Positions 45,539-53,650 of a stretch of 64,000 nt of DNA are shown here, in pieces (the first letter of the stretch is position 1; each line of letters starts with the position of its first letter). The stretch comes from Natrialba chahannaoensis JCM 10990 (lineage in GTDB: Archaea; Halobacteriota; Halobacteria; Halobacteriales; Natrialbaceae). Below the pieces are notes generated by a model, which saw only the letters and a list, made by a program, of their open reading frames with translations, was not told the DNA's origin and made no database searches. Made by a program: the position numbers and the translations under genes. Where the stretch lies: positions 1 through 64,000 of the forward strand of contig NZ_AOIN01000044.1 in NCBI RefSeq assembly GCF_000337135.1, read 5' to 3'.

Positions 45539-46474
45539 ATGAGCCGTCCAGTGTTGTTCGATACGGACCCCGGCTGTGACGACGCCGTCGCGATTACGCT
45601 AGCTCTCGCCAGCGACGACCTCGAGGTCGTCGGGCTCTCGACCGCGCACGGAAACACCACCGTCGACGACACGACCGCGAACGCCCGGTCAATTCTCGAA
45701 CTCGTCGACCGGACGGACGTTCCGGTCGCGAAGGGCGCGACCTGTCCGCTGACGGTCGACCTCGAGACGGCCGAGCACATCCACGGTCCCGGCGGCATTC
45801 TCGGAGACCTGCCAGAGCCGACCCCCGCGACCGAGCCCGTCGGCGTCCCTGCCGCCCAGTTTATCGTCGAGCAGGCCCGCGAACATGCCGGCGACCTCAC
45901 GCTCGTCGCTATCGCACCGCTGACGAACGTCGCCCTTGCGCTCGCACTGGAACCCGACCTGCCGGATTTGCTCGACGACCTTGTCATCATGGGTGGGGCC
46001 GCCTTCGGGCAGGGAAACGTCACCCCGCTCGCTGAGGCGAACTTCCACTCCGATCCCCACGCAGCCCACCGCGTCGTGCGAGACCTCTCGCCGACCATTG
46101 TCGGCCTGGACGTCACCAGAGGCGCAACCTTCCCGCCGGACCGCCTCCCAGCGCTCTCGCGGGACGGCCAACTCGAGTGGACCATCCGTCAGTGGCTTAC
46201 CTACTACGACGAGGAGCAACTGGCGCGCTACGACATCGAGTCGGCTGCGATCCACGACGCGCTCGTCGTCGCCTGGCTGCTCGATAATGGGGTTCTCGAG
46301 ACCAAACCCTGTGCCATGCGCGTCGGAACCGATAGCGACATCGCACGCGGCACGCTCGTCTGTGACGCACGCGGTGTTACCGAGCGCCCGCCGAACGGTC
46401 ACGTTGCGACCGCCATCGACACGGCACGGTTTCGATCTGTTCTCAGGGCGGGACTCGAGTCCCTCCTGCAGTAA
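45539..46474 (+). CDS. Inosine-uridine-preferring nucleoside hydrolase family protein
   Basis: A 311-residue protein. DTDPGCDDA (8-16) is the calcium-binding DTDxGxDD motif; VIMGGAAFGQGNVTPLAEAN with FHSDPHAA and a late IHDALVVAW (with the catalytic-region His) complete the family pattern. It cleaves the N-glycosidic bond of nucleosides. The exact base preference cannot be told. Haloarchaea use such enzymes in nucleoside salvage or breakdown of extracellular DNA products. Confidence 0.92.
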   Translation: MSRPVLFDTDPGCDDAVAITLALASDDLEVVGLSTAHGNTTVDDTTANARSILELVDRTDVPVAKGATCPLTVDLETAEHIHGPGGILGDLPEPTPATEPVGVPAAQFIVEQAREHAGDLTLVAIAPLTNVALALALEPDLPDLLDDLVIMGGAAFGQGNVTPLAEANFHSDPHAAHRVVRDLSPTIVGLDVTRGATFPPDRLPALSRDGQLEWTIRQWLTYYDEEQLARYDIESAAIHDALVVAWLLDNGVLETKPCAMRVGTDSDIARGTLVCDARGVTERPPNGHVATAIDTARFRSVLRAGLESLLQ

Positions 46475-46563
46475 CGCACAGCGTTCGAACTAGTCTTGTT
46501 AGTGACTGTTTCTCCCCGAGAGTATTTCGTTTCGTAATATATTGCGTTCCCCAGCCATTCGAT

Positions 46564-46606
46564 ATTGGTTACCAATAGCACACTATTTATATCGGTGTAG
46601 TTACCA
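46564..46606 (+). promoter_or_regulatory. Promoter and putative operator of the HTH regulator gene
   Basis: ATTGGTTACCAAT (46564-46576) is a perfect 6-bp inverted repeat around one central base. A second GTTACCA half-site lies at 46600-46606, exactly 32 bp (about three helical turns) from that in the palindrome. The TATA element TTTATA (46586-46591) lies between them, about 27 bases before the ATG. This is consistent with autoregulation of the gene that follows. Confidence 0.5.
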
Positions 46607-46615
46607 TACTGTGTC

Positions 46616-47023
46616 ATGACGGTGGTACGGTTCGGCAACGGGAAGCGTGTTGACCAGCGATGGGACCAGGTTTTCACGGCGCTCTCAGCGGAACCGAGGC
46701 GTCAGGTTATTGTCTCGCTGCTGGATCGGGAGCCCGACCAGTCCGTTGCGTTGCCGGCAGCGGCAATGAATCCGAATGTCCCAGTCGATCCGACGACGCT
46801 CCAACAGCAACTGGTGCACAATCACCTGCCGTTGCTCGCCGACCTCGGGTTCGTCGAGTGGGAACCCGACCCGCTTCATGCGGTCCGGGGGGAACGATTC
46901 GACGAGCTCGCGGTTATCTTCACGACGCTCCACGAAGCAGCGGCCGACATTCCTGACTCGCTGGTCACCGGCTGCCAGCGACTCGAGTCCGAACGTCAGG
47001 ATGCGGAGCCGAACATCGAGTGA
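46616..47023 (+). CDS. Haloarchaeal HTH transcriptional regulator
   Basis: A 135-residue protein. Residues 17-85 form a winged helix: DQVFTALSAEPRRQVIVSLL is the first part and LVHNHLPLLADLGFVEWEPD the recognition and wing part, typical of ArsR-like and DUF7344-type haloarchaeal regulators. No sensor domain is attached. The TATA box and palindrome upstream fit autoregulation. It is encoded toward the sulfatase gene on the other strand, with a hairpin element between them. Confidence 0.7.
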   Translation: MTVVRFGNGKRVDQRWDQVFTALSAEPRRQVIVSLLDREPDQSVALPAAAMNPNVPVDPTTLQQQLVHNHLPLLADLGFVEWEPDPLHAVRGERFDELAVIFTTLHEAAADIPDSLVTGCQRLESERQDAEPNIE

Positions 47024-47054
47024 GACAGATTATCGTCTGCGCTGCGGAGCCAAA

Positions 47055-47138
47055 CTATAGTAGCCACTGCAAGTCAGTGCACACCCAATCGTACGGAGGC
47101 TGTGCGATTGGTGTGTACATAGTTTCAGTTGTTACTAG
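47055..47138. mobile_element. 84-bp palindromic element, copy 2 (MITE-like)
   Basis: Same element as at 11746-11831, in the same orientation: it begins CTATAGTAGCCACTGCAAGT and ends TCAGTTGTTACTAG (two bases, TA, are missing from the 3' terminus). The inner stem is CCAATCGTAC / GTGCGATTGG; compared with copy 1, two base pairs have changed on both sides in a compensating way. The right end overlaps the last five codons of the sulfatase gene on the minus strand. Confidence 0.7.
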
Positions 47139-48603
47139 ACCGATCGTCGCCCATCTCTGGATGAATCAACTCCCAGTCGCTGGGGACGACCGGACCGTCG
47201 AGTAACGGATCGTTCGTCTCGATCATCCAGTCGACGAGGTCGTTCCGGAGTCGGTCGCAGATATCGGCGACGGCTCGATCTCCGTGCTGGTCGGGAGTTT
47301 CCACTGTGTCGGGTGTGTCCTCCAGTACGAGGTTCTCCTGCTCGAGCGGGTCTGCCTCGAGGTCGTACAGCTCCTCGTAGGCACGCTGATCGCCGTAGTA
47401 CTCCTCACGGACCTCGCGACCGGCGGCGCTGCAGTAGATATCTGTCGTCATGTAGACGTTGGGCAGGTGCCAGAAGTTGCGTATATATTTCCAGCGCTCC
47501 GTTCGGATCGCTCGCATCGGGTTGTAGCGATCGTGCCAGGTCATGCCGGCGAATATGCGGTCACGGGGCTCGTACTCGTCTGGTTCATGATCGCTGTTGC
47601 CGTCGCTTTCGCTCCTATCGGTCCCACTTCCCTCGCCACCGAACAACAGCCGTGTAAACTGTTTCCCAGCAAGCTGTGTCTCCGGCACCGGCGCGTCGGC
47701 AATCTCGAGAAGCGTCGCGAACACGTCGACGTTGCTGATGAGATCGTCAACCGTCCGGCCGCCGTCAATTTGCGATGGATAGCGCATGAGCAGGGCCGCT
47801 TCGATCCCCGGATCGAAGCAACAGCCCTTCGCACGCGGCATCGCCAGCCCGTGCTCGGTCGTAAAGATGACCAGCGTCTCGTCCGCGACGCCAACCCGAT
47901 CGAGCGCCGCAAGAACTGTTCCCGTCGCCTCGTCTAATGCATCCAGCATCCCGTTGATTTCGGCAATATCCGAGCGGATCCCTGGCTCATCCGGCAGGAA
48001 CTCGAGTGGGGCCACGTCCTCGGGGTCCGGTGCGTCATACCGGTCGGCCTCGAAGCCGAAGCCGCCGTTTTCCTCGACGCGATGGAGTTCGAAGAAGCCG
48101 ATCGAGGCGAAGAACGGCTCGCGGGACTCGTCAGTTTCATTGGTCCCGTCGGTCTCGAGTACGGACGCGAACTCGTCCGCGACGGCCTTCGCACGGGCGG
48201 TTTCGTGGACGGCCGGCGACGCCTCGACGGTTAGCGGCTGTTCGGTGTGAATGTGGTCATAGCCGAGCTGATCGGGGTACTCGGTGATATGCTGGAGCCC
48301 GAAGAGGTGGGTCTCGTAGCCAGCGTCGCCGAGCAGGTCCGGCAGGACGCGCTCGTCCGGACGGAGCTCCCAGTCGGCGTGAGCGAGGCCGAGCATACCG
48401 TTCTGGTGGGGATAACGGCCAGTGAACAGACTCGCCCGACTCGGTGAGCACTGGGGGGCGGTGACGAAGTGCCGGTTGAATCGGATGCCGTCGGTGGCGA
48501 GGCTATCAATATGGGGGGTAGCGACATCGGCTCCGTAACAGCCCAGATACGTCCCGAGGTCGTGGCAATGGACGAGAACGATGTTCGGACGGTCGCTGAT
48601 CAT
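47125..48603 (-). CDS. Sulfatase with formylglycine-type motif
   Basis: A 492-residue type I sulfatase fold protein without a signal peptide. The motif is QCSPSRASLFTGRYP; Cys52 is the residue that is normally converted to formylglycine. DRPNIVLVHCHDLG carries the first metal ligands, and FTTEHGLAMPRAKG the later ones. A hyperacidic insert (DRSESDGNSDHEPDEYEPRD) is seen near residue 330. The last residues SSNN and the stop are supplied by the hairpin element at 47055-47138. It is divergent from the second sulfatase-fold gene. Substrate unknown; probably a sulfated sugar. Confidence 0.9.
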   Translation of the reverse strand: MISDRPNIVLVHCHDLGTYLGCYGADVATPHIDSLATDGIRFNRHFVTAPQCSPSRASLFTGRYPHQNGMLGLAHADWELRPDERVLPDLLGDAGYETHLFGLQHITEYPDQLGYDHIHTEQPLTVEASPAVHETARAKAVADEFASVLETDGTNETDESREPFFASIGFFELHRVEENGGFGFEADRYDAPDPEDVAPLEFLPDEPGIRSDIAEINGMLDALDEATGTVLAALDRVGVADETLVIFTTEHGLAMPRAKGCCFDPGIEAALLMRYPSQIDGGRTVDDLISNVDVFATLLEIADAPVPETQLAGKQFTRLLFGGEGSGTDRSESDGNSDHEPDEYEPRDRIFAGMTWHDRYNPMRAIRTERWKYIRNFWHLPNVYMTTDIYCSAAGREVREEYYGDQRAYEELYDLEADPLEQENLVLEDTPDTVETPDQHGDRAVADICDRLRNDLVDWMIETNDPLLDGPVVPSDWELIHPEMGDDRSSNN

Positions 48604-48780
48604 GCAGGTGGGATACATCGAGCGGCTGAGTAAGCGTTCGGACGTGATACAGGCCGTGAATGTTCCTTCCAGTCGAATGTCGACAGGTTCGATACGTCGT
48701 ATGTGGCATCACGATATCGTGAATCACCTGCACGTTCCGGGCTGGTAACCTTCCCCACGTGTGGCGGAGCATTGTCAACC

Positions 48781-50445
48781 ATGGCGGAGGAATCAACGAC
48801 TGAGTCTAATGGACGTGAATCGGAGTCACATTCGACGGCCCGGAACGTGGTTCTGATCGTACTCGATACGGCACGTGCGAGAAGTCTCGGTGAGTGGCCG
48901 ACCGAAACCGCAAGTTCAACCGACCCGACCACAGACGACCCAGACGAGATCCGCGATCCGACGCGGCCCACACCGGCGTTGTGTCGGCTCGCCGAAACTG
49001 GCACTGTTTTCGAGAACGCGTTCGCGACGGCACCGTGGACACTTCCCTCCCACGGCTCGATGTTCACCGGCCTCTACGCCTCCGAACACGGCACGCACGG
49101 CGGCCACACGTTCCTCGATCCGGAGCTCCGAACGCTTCCCGAGGCGTTCGCCGACGCCGGTTACGAGACCGTTGGCATCTCGAACAACACCTGGATCACC
49201 GAGGAGTTCGGCTTCGACCGGGGCTTCGACGACCTTCGGAAGGGCTGGCAGTATATCCAATCCGACGCCGACATGGGGGCCGTCGTCCGCGGCGAGGATC
49301 TCCGCGAAAAACTCCAGGCGACCCGCAACCGACTGTTCGACGGCAACCCCGTCGTCAACGCGGCAAACATCCTCTACAGCGAAGTTCTGCAGCCATCGGG
49401 TGACGACGGTGCCGCCCGCTCTGCAGACTGGGTCGACGGCTGGCTCGGCGACCGCGACGGCGACCAGCCGTTCTTTCTCTTCTGTAACTTTATCGAAGCC
49501 CACGTCGAGTACGACCCGCCGCGGGAGTACGCCGAACGCTTCCTCCCCGAGGACGCGTCCTACGAGGAGGCGACCGCGATCAGACAGGATCCCCGCGCCT
49601 ACGACTGTGCGGACTACGAGATCACTGAGCGCGAGTTTGAACTGCTCCGCAGCCTCTACCGCGCGGAACTTGCCTATGCCGACGCCCAGATTGGTCGCCT
49701 CCGGGAGGCACTCGAGTCCCACGGTGAATGGGAGGACACGCTCTTTGTGGTCTGTGGCGATCACGGCGAGCACATCGGGGAACACGACTTCTTCGGCCAC
49801 CAGTACAACCTGTACGATACGTTGATCAACGTCCCGCTGGTCTGTCACGGAGGGCCGTTTACTGACGCTGAGCGTGCGTCCGAAACCAGCACCGGAATCG
49901 GAACTGGAACTGGAACTGGAACTGGAACCGGAACCACAACTGGCGACGTGACTGGCATCCACCGCGACGACCTCGTCCAGCTGCTCGATCTGCCGCTGAC
50001 ACTCCTCGACGCCGTCGGTATCTCTGACCCCGAACTGCGCGAGCAGGCGAACGGGCGTTCGCTCCATCCTGCGTCGGACGACGAACCAAGAGACGCTGTC
50101 TTCGCCGAGTACGTCGCCCCGCAGCCGTCGATCGACCGCCTCGAAGCCCGCTTTGGCGACATTCCGGACCGCGTCCGTACGTTCGACCGCCGCCTCCGTG
50201 CGATTCGGACACACGAATACAAGTACGTCCGCGGCGACGACGGCTTCGAACGCCTCCACCACATCCTGACCGACCCGAGCGAACAGTCGAATCTCGTCCA
50301 GGCAGAACCCGATACCGTCAGTGCGCTCCAAGAGCAACTCGAGGAGCGGTTCGATCCGCTGGCAGAGTCAGAGCCCGATTCGACGGGTGAGGTCGCGATG
50401 CGAGAAGGAACGAAAGAACGGCTGGCGGATCTGGGATACCTGTGA
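48781..50445 (+). CDS. Sulfatase-fold (alkaline phosphatase superfamily) enzyme with Thr nucleophile
   Basis: A 554-residue protein. At the place of the formylglycine Cys it has Thr87 in APWTLPSHGSMFTGLY, so it cannot use formylglycine and may act as a phosphohydrolase or transferase, as in related AP-superfamily enzymes. NVVLIVLDTARARSLGEW and VVCGDHGEHIGEHDFFGHQY are metal-site segments. A Gly-Thr repeat (TGIGTGTGTGTGTGTTT) made by a GGAACT microsatellite (49894-49935) interrupts the domain near residue 375. The Met at 48781 fits; the frame upstream is likely untranslated. It could act on phosphorylated or sulfated surface glycans. Confidence 0.87.
   Translation: MAEESTTESNGRESESHSTARNVVLIVLDTARARSLGEWPTETASSTDPTTDDPDEIRDPTRPTPALCRLAETGTVFENAFATAPWTLPSHGSMFTGLYASEHGTHGGHTFLDPELRTLPEAFADAGYETVGISNNTWITEEFGFDRGFDDLRKGWQYIQSDADMGAVVRGEDLREKLQATRNRLFDGNPVVNAANILYSEVLQPSGDDGAARSADWVDGWLGDRDGDQPFFLFCNFIEAHVEYDPPREYAERFLPEDASYEEATAIRQDPRAYDCADYEITEREFELLRSLYRAELAYADAQIGRLREALESHGEWEDTLFVVCGDHGEHIGEHDFFGHQYNLYDTLINVPLVCHGGPFTDAERASETSTGIGTGTGTGTGTGTTTGDVTGIHRDDLVQLLDLPLTLLDAVGISDPELREQANGRSLHPASDDEPRDAVFAEYVAPQPSIDRLEARFGDIPDRVRTFDRRLRAIRTHEYKYVRGDDGFERLHHILTDPSEQSNLVQAEPDTVSALQEQLEERFDPLAESEPDSTGEVAMREGTKERLADLGYL
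49894..49935 (+). repeat. Seven-unit GGAACT-type hexanucleotide repeat in a coding sequence
   Basis: GGAATC, four GGAACT and two GGAACC units follow one another in frame, giving a Gly-Ile/Thr repeat. It lies in an exposed loop of the sulfatase-fold protein. Confidence 0.8.
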
Positions 50446-50650
50446 TCGTGACTGGTTGTTCGACCACACTGAGTGTGTGATTTTGTTCTCACCATCGACG
50501 TTGACGTGACCCTGCACCCAACCTGAACCCGAATCCGAACCTCACCCAGACCTGACGCTGGTCTGGCCTGACCCCAGTGGCAACGCGGGCACGGCTGCTG
50601 TGCCTGCAGCGGCGTTTTCCCGCTCGCACGAGAATCCTCTCGCACGTGCT

Positions 50651-51843
50651 ATGTCTGCGAACGAACGCAGCGCCGACGCAAGCGCCACCGTCGGCGGCTT
50701 CGGAACCTTCTTTCGAAACTATACGAAGACGTGGATCCACACCGTCGCAACGGTCGGTCTCACTGCCTTCGGGACACTGACGTTCGTTCACCGCTGGTTC
50801 GCCGCCCTCGCCTTCGCCTCGTACCTTCTCCCGCCAGTCATCCTCTACATCCGCTGGCGCAGACAGGCCGGAGAGCTGGACGCCTTCTCGGCGCACTCGA
50901 GTTCCTCTCAGTCCGAGACGGACTCCGATGACGCTGCGTCGGAGGCTGACCACACCGTTTCAGACGCCGCCGATCGCGCCGATCAGCGGACAGACGAGTC
51001 TGATCAACGGCGTGCACTCGAGTCTGAACCCGAATCCGTCTCCGATCCTGAACCCGAGACTGAATCTGCACCTACGTCTGTCTCTGGGTCTGGCACCGAG
51101 TCTGACGCCAGATCTGAAGCTGTTTCTGCGTTCGAAACTGTGCCTGAGTCTGAGGTCGAGCCTGAGCCCGAGTCTGAGCCCGAATCACAGAGTGACGACG
51201 ACCCCGAGGAACGGCCCTCACCTGACCGATGGCGACTCCAATCGTCACCAGTCGATGCGACGTTACACGATGTCATTGTCACCGACTCCGGCCGCAGCTA
51301 CGCGGTAGGTGACGGCGGTGTCGTCCTCGCGTCCGGCGACGAGTGGGAGACCGTCCTCGACGATGGGCCTGGCGCTTCCGGTGCTGACCTCTTCGGCGTC
51401 GACGCAACCGACGACGGTGGCGCGGTCTGGGTCGCTGTTGACATCCTCCCCGCCCTGAAGGGCGAGGATTCCCGCGTTGGGATATTGTGGTTTACGACGT
51501 GACCCGTTCTTGAGGTGCGAACGCACCAGTTTCCTTGTCAAACAGGAACGTCGATGGCTGTGCCAACCAGCCGTTACTCCTATCGCCGTCCTCAGAACGC
51601 TTCGCGTTCTGATGTGCGGACGAGACGCTTTGCGTCTCGTCAACGCCATCTGTAGCGTGACTCGGAGATACTTTCTGTCGAATATTCTCAGCACCGTTCA
51701 CATCCGCGTTCGCCTGGTCCGCACTCGATAACGCGTCCGATGCGCTCGACTCCGCCGATAGTGGTGGCCTACTGGCGGTTTCGATCGGTGCCGGTCGCTG
51801 TATTGCAGTGGGTACCGACGGAACGATCATCAAACAGGGTTGA
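50651..51843 (+). pseudogene. Membrane-anchored propeller-type protein interrupted by a TnpB relic
   Basis: The 5' part (50651 to about 51439) encodes MSANERSADASATVGGFGTF, one or two membrane helices (about 30-75), a very acidic Ser/Glu/Pro linker (about 80-185) and the start of a propeller-like domain with BNR/YCF48-type blades (SYAVGDGGVVLASGDEWETV). After a 283-bp insertion the sequence resumes at about 51723 with AVGTDGTIIKQG, the kind of ending expected for the last blade, and a stop at 51841. The frame is not maintained across the insertion. The gene is therefore probably broken. A GTG start at 50600 is also open. The original role is unknown; it lies in the surface-modification cluster. 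Confidence 0.7.
51440..51722 (-). mobile_element. Relic of an IS200/IS605-type element: TnpB C-terminus and right end
   Basis: On the minus strand, 51722-51492 encodes a TnpB C-terminus: DQANADVNGAENIRQKV (zinc-finger tail), then GDRSNGWLAQPSTFLFD, ending APQERVTS and stop. The rest of TnpB is missing. Beyond the stop lies the typical haloarchaeal right-end hairpin CCTCCCCGCCCTGAAGGGCG (51445-51464). Other hairpins are at 51514-51527, 51594-51610 and 51619-51641 (10-bp perfect stem). The omega/re-RNA of such elements is made from this region. It is inserted in the propeller gene. Confidence 0.8.
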
Positions 51844-52086
51844 GACGACCGGTCGTGAAACAGTACGCAGATCCAACACGAGCGTATTCCTGACAGGCTA
51901 GCACGCAGATGCTCGCGGACAAAATCACAACCCTGCGCCGGGAACGAACTGGTTAGCGGGGTGGTATGCGCTGCGTATTCAGGCTCAACTGCTTTTTTCA
52001 CAGCGACTGAAGGACCTGTTGTCGTGCCGGCGCGACAGCGGGGGCGAGACGGGACGATACTCTCACCGTCGGCATCGACACTCCCC

Positions 52087-53622
52087 ATGATCCAGTTCCG
52101 TTCGACTCGACCGCGTCCGCAAGCGTCGTACACGGTCCGGCCATTTCGACCGAGCGATCGGAGCGCCTTCCTCTCCCTCTACGAGCGGGTATTCGGCCAG
52201 GAGCGAGACACAGAGTGGTTCCGCTGGAAATTCGAACGGAACCCCTACGTTGATCACGTGCCGATCATCGTTGCCGAGCGGGACGGCGAACTCGTCGGCG
52301 CTCGGTCGTTCTTCGCGCAACCGATTCGCAACGGAGAGACCGTCTTCCCGGCGTTCCAGCCCTGCGACACGATGGTTCACCCCGACCACCAGCGCCAGGG
52401 GCTGTTCGACCGGATGAACGAACTGGCACTCGAGCGCTACGTTGGCCAGGCGCGAGATCCGGCGTTCTGTTTCAACTTTCCAAACGAACACTCGAAGCAA
52501 GGGAATATAAACTACGGCTGGCAGGACGTGGGGACAGTGCCGATGTATTACCGACCGCAGGATCCCGGGACCGTGTTGCGAGCGGTGACGGGTGGATCAG
52601 AGCGCGCAAATACAGCTCGTTCAACCAGTGCACCCAAGACAGCCGGTTCAGCCGGCGCACCCGATCCCGAAAATTCTGCCGGCTCAACCGGCTCCGCCGA
52701 GACGACTGCATCCACGGTAGCTGCGGACCCCACCACGGCAACCGAGACGGTGCAGTCTTCGGTAAGCAAACTGGCAACCTCGGCGGCCTCGTCGTTACGA
52801 GTACCGTCGCTGTTCCAGTCGTCACAACCACCGTCGTCACCTCCATCTGCAGTCCCCTCTGCATCTGCATCCACGTCCACGTCCTCGTCCGCATCTCCCA
52901 CTCCATCTGCCACACCCTCCGAAGCGACACCACCACCTACCGATCCCTCCACGGACACCACCGCCACAACGTCCAGTCGTAGCGTCCGTGCAACGGACCG
53001 CGTCGCCCAGTCGCTCACGACCGCAGTGCCGATGGTTCACCGGGTAGGCGACCGACTCCTCCTAACAGCCGACAGCGGCCTCACCGTCGAACAATACGAC
53101 CGGCCACCCGCTGCCGTCCTCGCATCGATCTCTCGCCGCTCGATTCCAGCCGGCTTCCACACCGACCGCAGCGAACGCTTCTACCGCTGGCGGTTCGACA
53201 GACCGAACCGATCGTACCCCACCTACGTCGCCCGTCGAGACGGACACCCTGTCGCCGCCCTCGTCACCGCTCCGGCAAGCACCGCTGCCGGCGACTCCGT
53301 CCGACTTGTCGAAACGCTTCCGCGGGACCTCGACGCTGCCACCGATGCACTCGAGTCCCTCCTCGTGCGAGCGCTCGGCGATGCGCGAGAGCGGGCGTTC
53401 GTGACGGCGTTCGGGCAGACACTGCCGAAGCCGCTTCGGTATCGGTTCTATCCGGATACTCGGTTTCCGCTCTCGACGGTCTTACAGCCGGCGTGTCGGA
53501 CGTTGCTGGTTCGAGATCTCGTGGGTGACGATGCTCGTGCTGATGCGAACACAGCGAGCGGGATCGAAACCTGTTCGGCAGCCGACTGGTGTTTCTCGCG
53601 GCTCGATTTAGACACAACATAA
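52087..53622 (+). CDS. GNAT-family acetyltransferase with two GNAT-like halves and a disordered linker
   Basis: A 511-residue protein. Residues 10-160 are a GNAT domain; VHPDHQRQGLFDRM (97-110) is the acetyl-CoA binding motif A. Residues about 165-325 are a low-complexity Ser/Thr/Pro/Ala linker with short TCTGCA/TCC-type DNA repeats. The C-terminal part repeats the domain's entry segment: RFYRWRFDRPNRSYPTYVAR parallels EWFRWKFERNPYVDHVPIIV. The Met at 52087 is the best start. The next gene is 28 bp away; together they suggest acylation and ligation of an envelope or secreted compound. Confidence 0.8.
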   Translation: MIQFRSTRPRPQASYTVRPFRPSDRSAFLSLYERVFGQERDTEWFRWKFERNPYVDHVPIIVAERDGELVGARSFFAQPIRNGETVFPAFQPCDTMVHPDHQRQGLFDRMNELALERYVGQARDPAFCFNFPNEHSKQGNINYGWQDVGTVPMYYRPQDPGTVLRAVTGGSERANTARSTSAPKTAGSAGAPDPENSAGSTGSAETTASTVAADPTTATETVQSSVSKLATSAASSLRVPSLFQSSQPPSSPPSAVPSASASTSTSSSASPTPSATPSEATPPPTDPSTDTTATTSSRSVRATDRVAQSLTTAVPMVHRVGDRLLLTADSGLTVEQYDRPPAAVLASISRRSIPAGFHTDRSERFYRWRFDRPNRSYPTYVARRDGHPVAALVTAPASTAAGDSVRLVETLPRDLDAATDALESLLVRALGDARERAFVTAFGQTLPKPLRYRFYPDTRFPLSTVLQPACRTLLVRDLVGDDARADANTASGIETCSAADWCFSRLDLDTT

Positions 53623-53650
53623 CATTTCACCCCGCTGTGGACCGGTCGCT

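Noticed and set aside
48916-50337. A 473-codon frame on the minus strand
   Set aside because: Antisense to the sulfatase-fold gene; its Ser-rich run comes from the GGAACT repeat.
51492-52133. A 213-codon minus-strand frame ending in TnpB sequence
   Set aside because: Only the last 77 codons are TnpB. The rest is antisense to the broken propeller gene and the GNAT gene leader, so it is a chance chimera, not an intact transposon protein.
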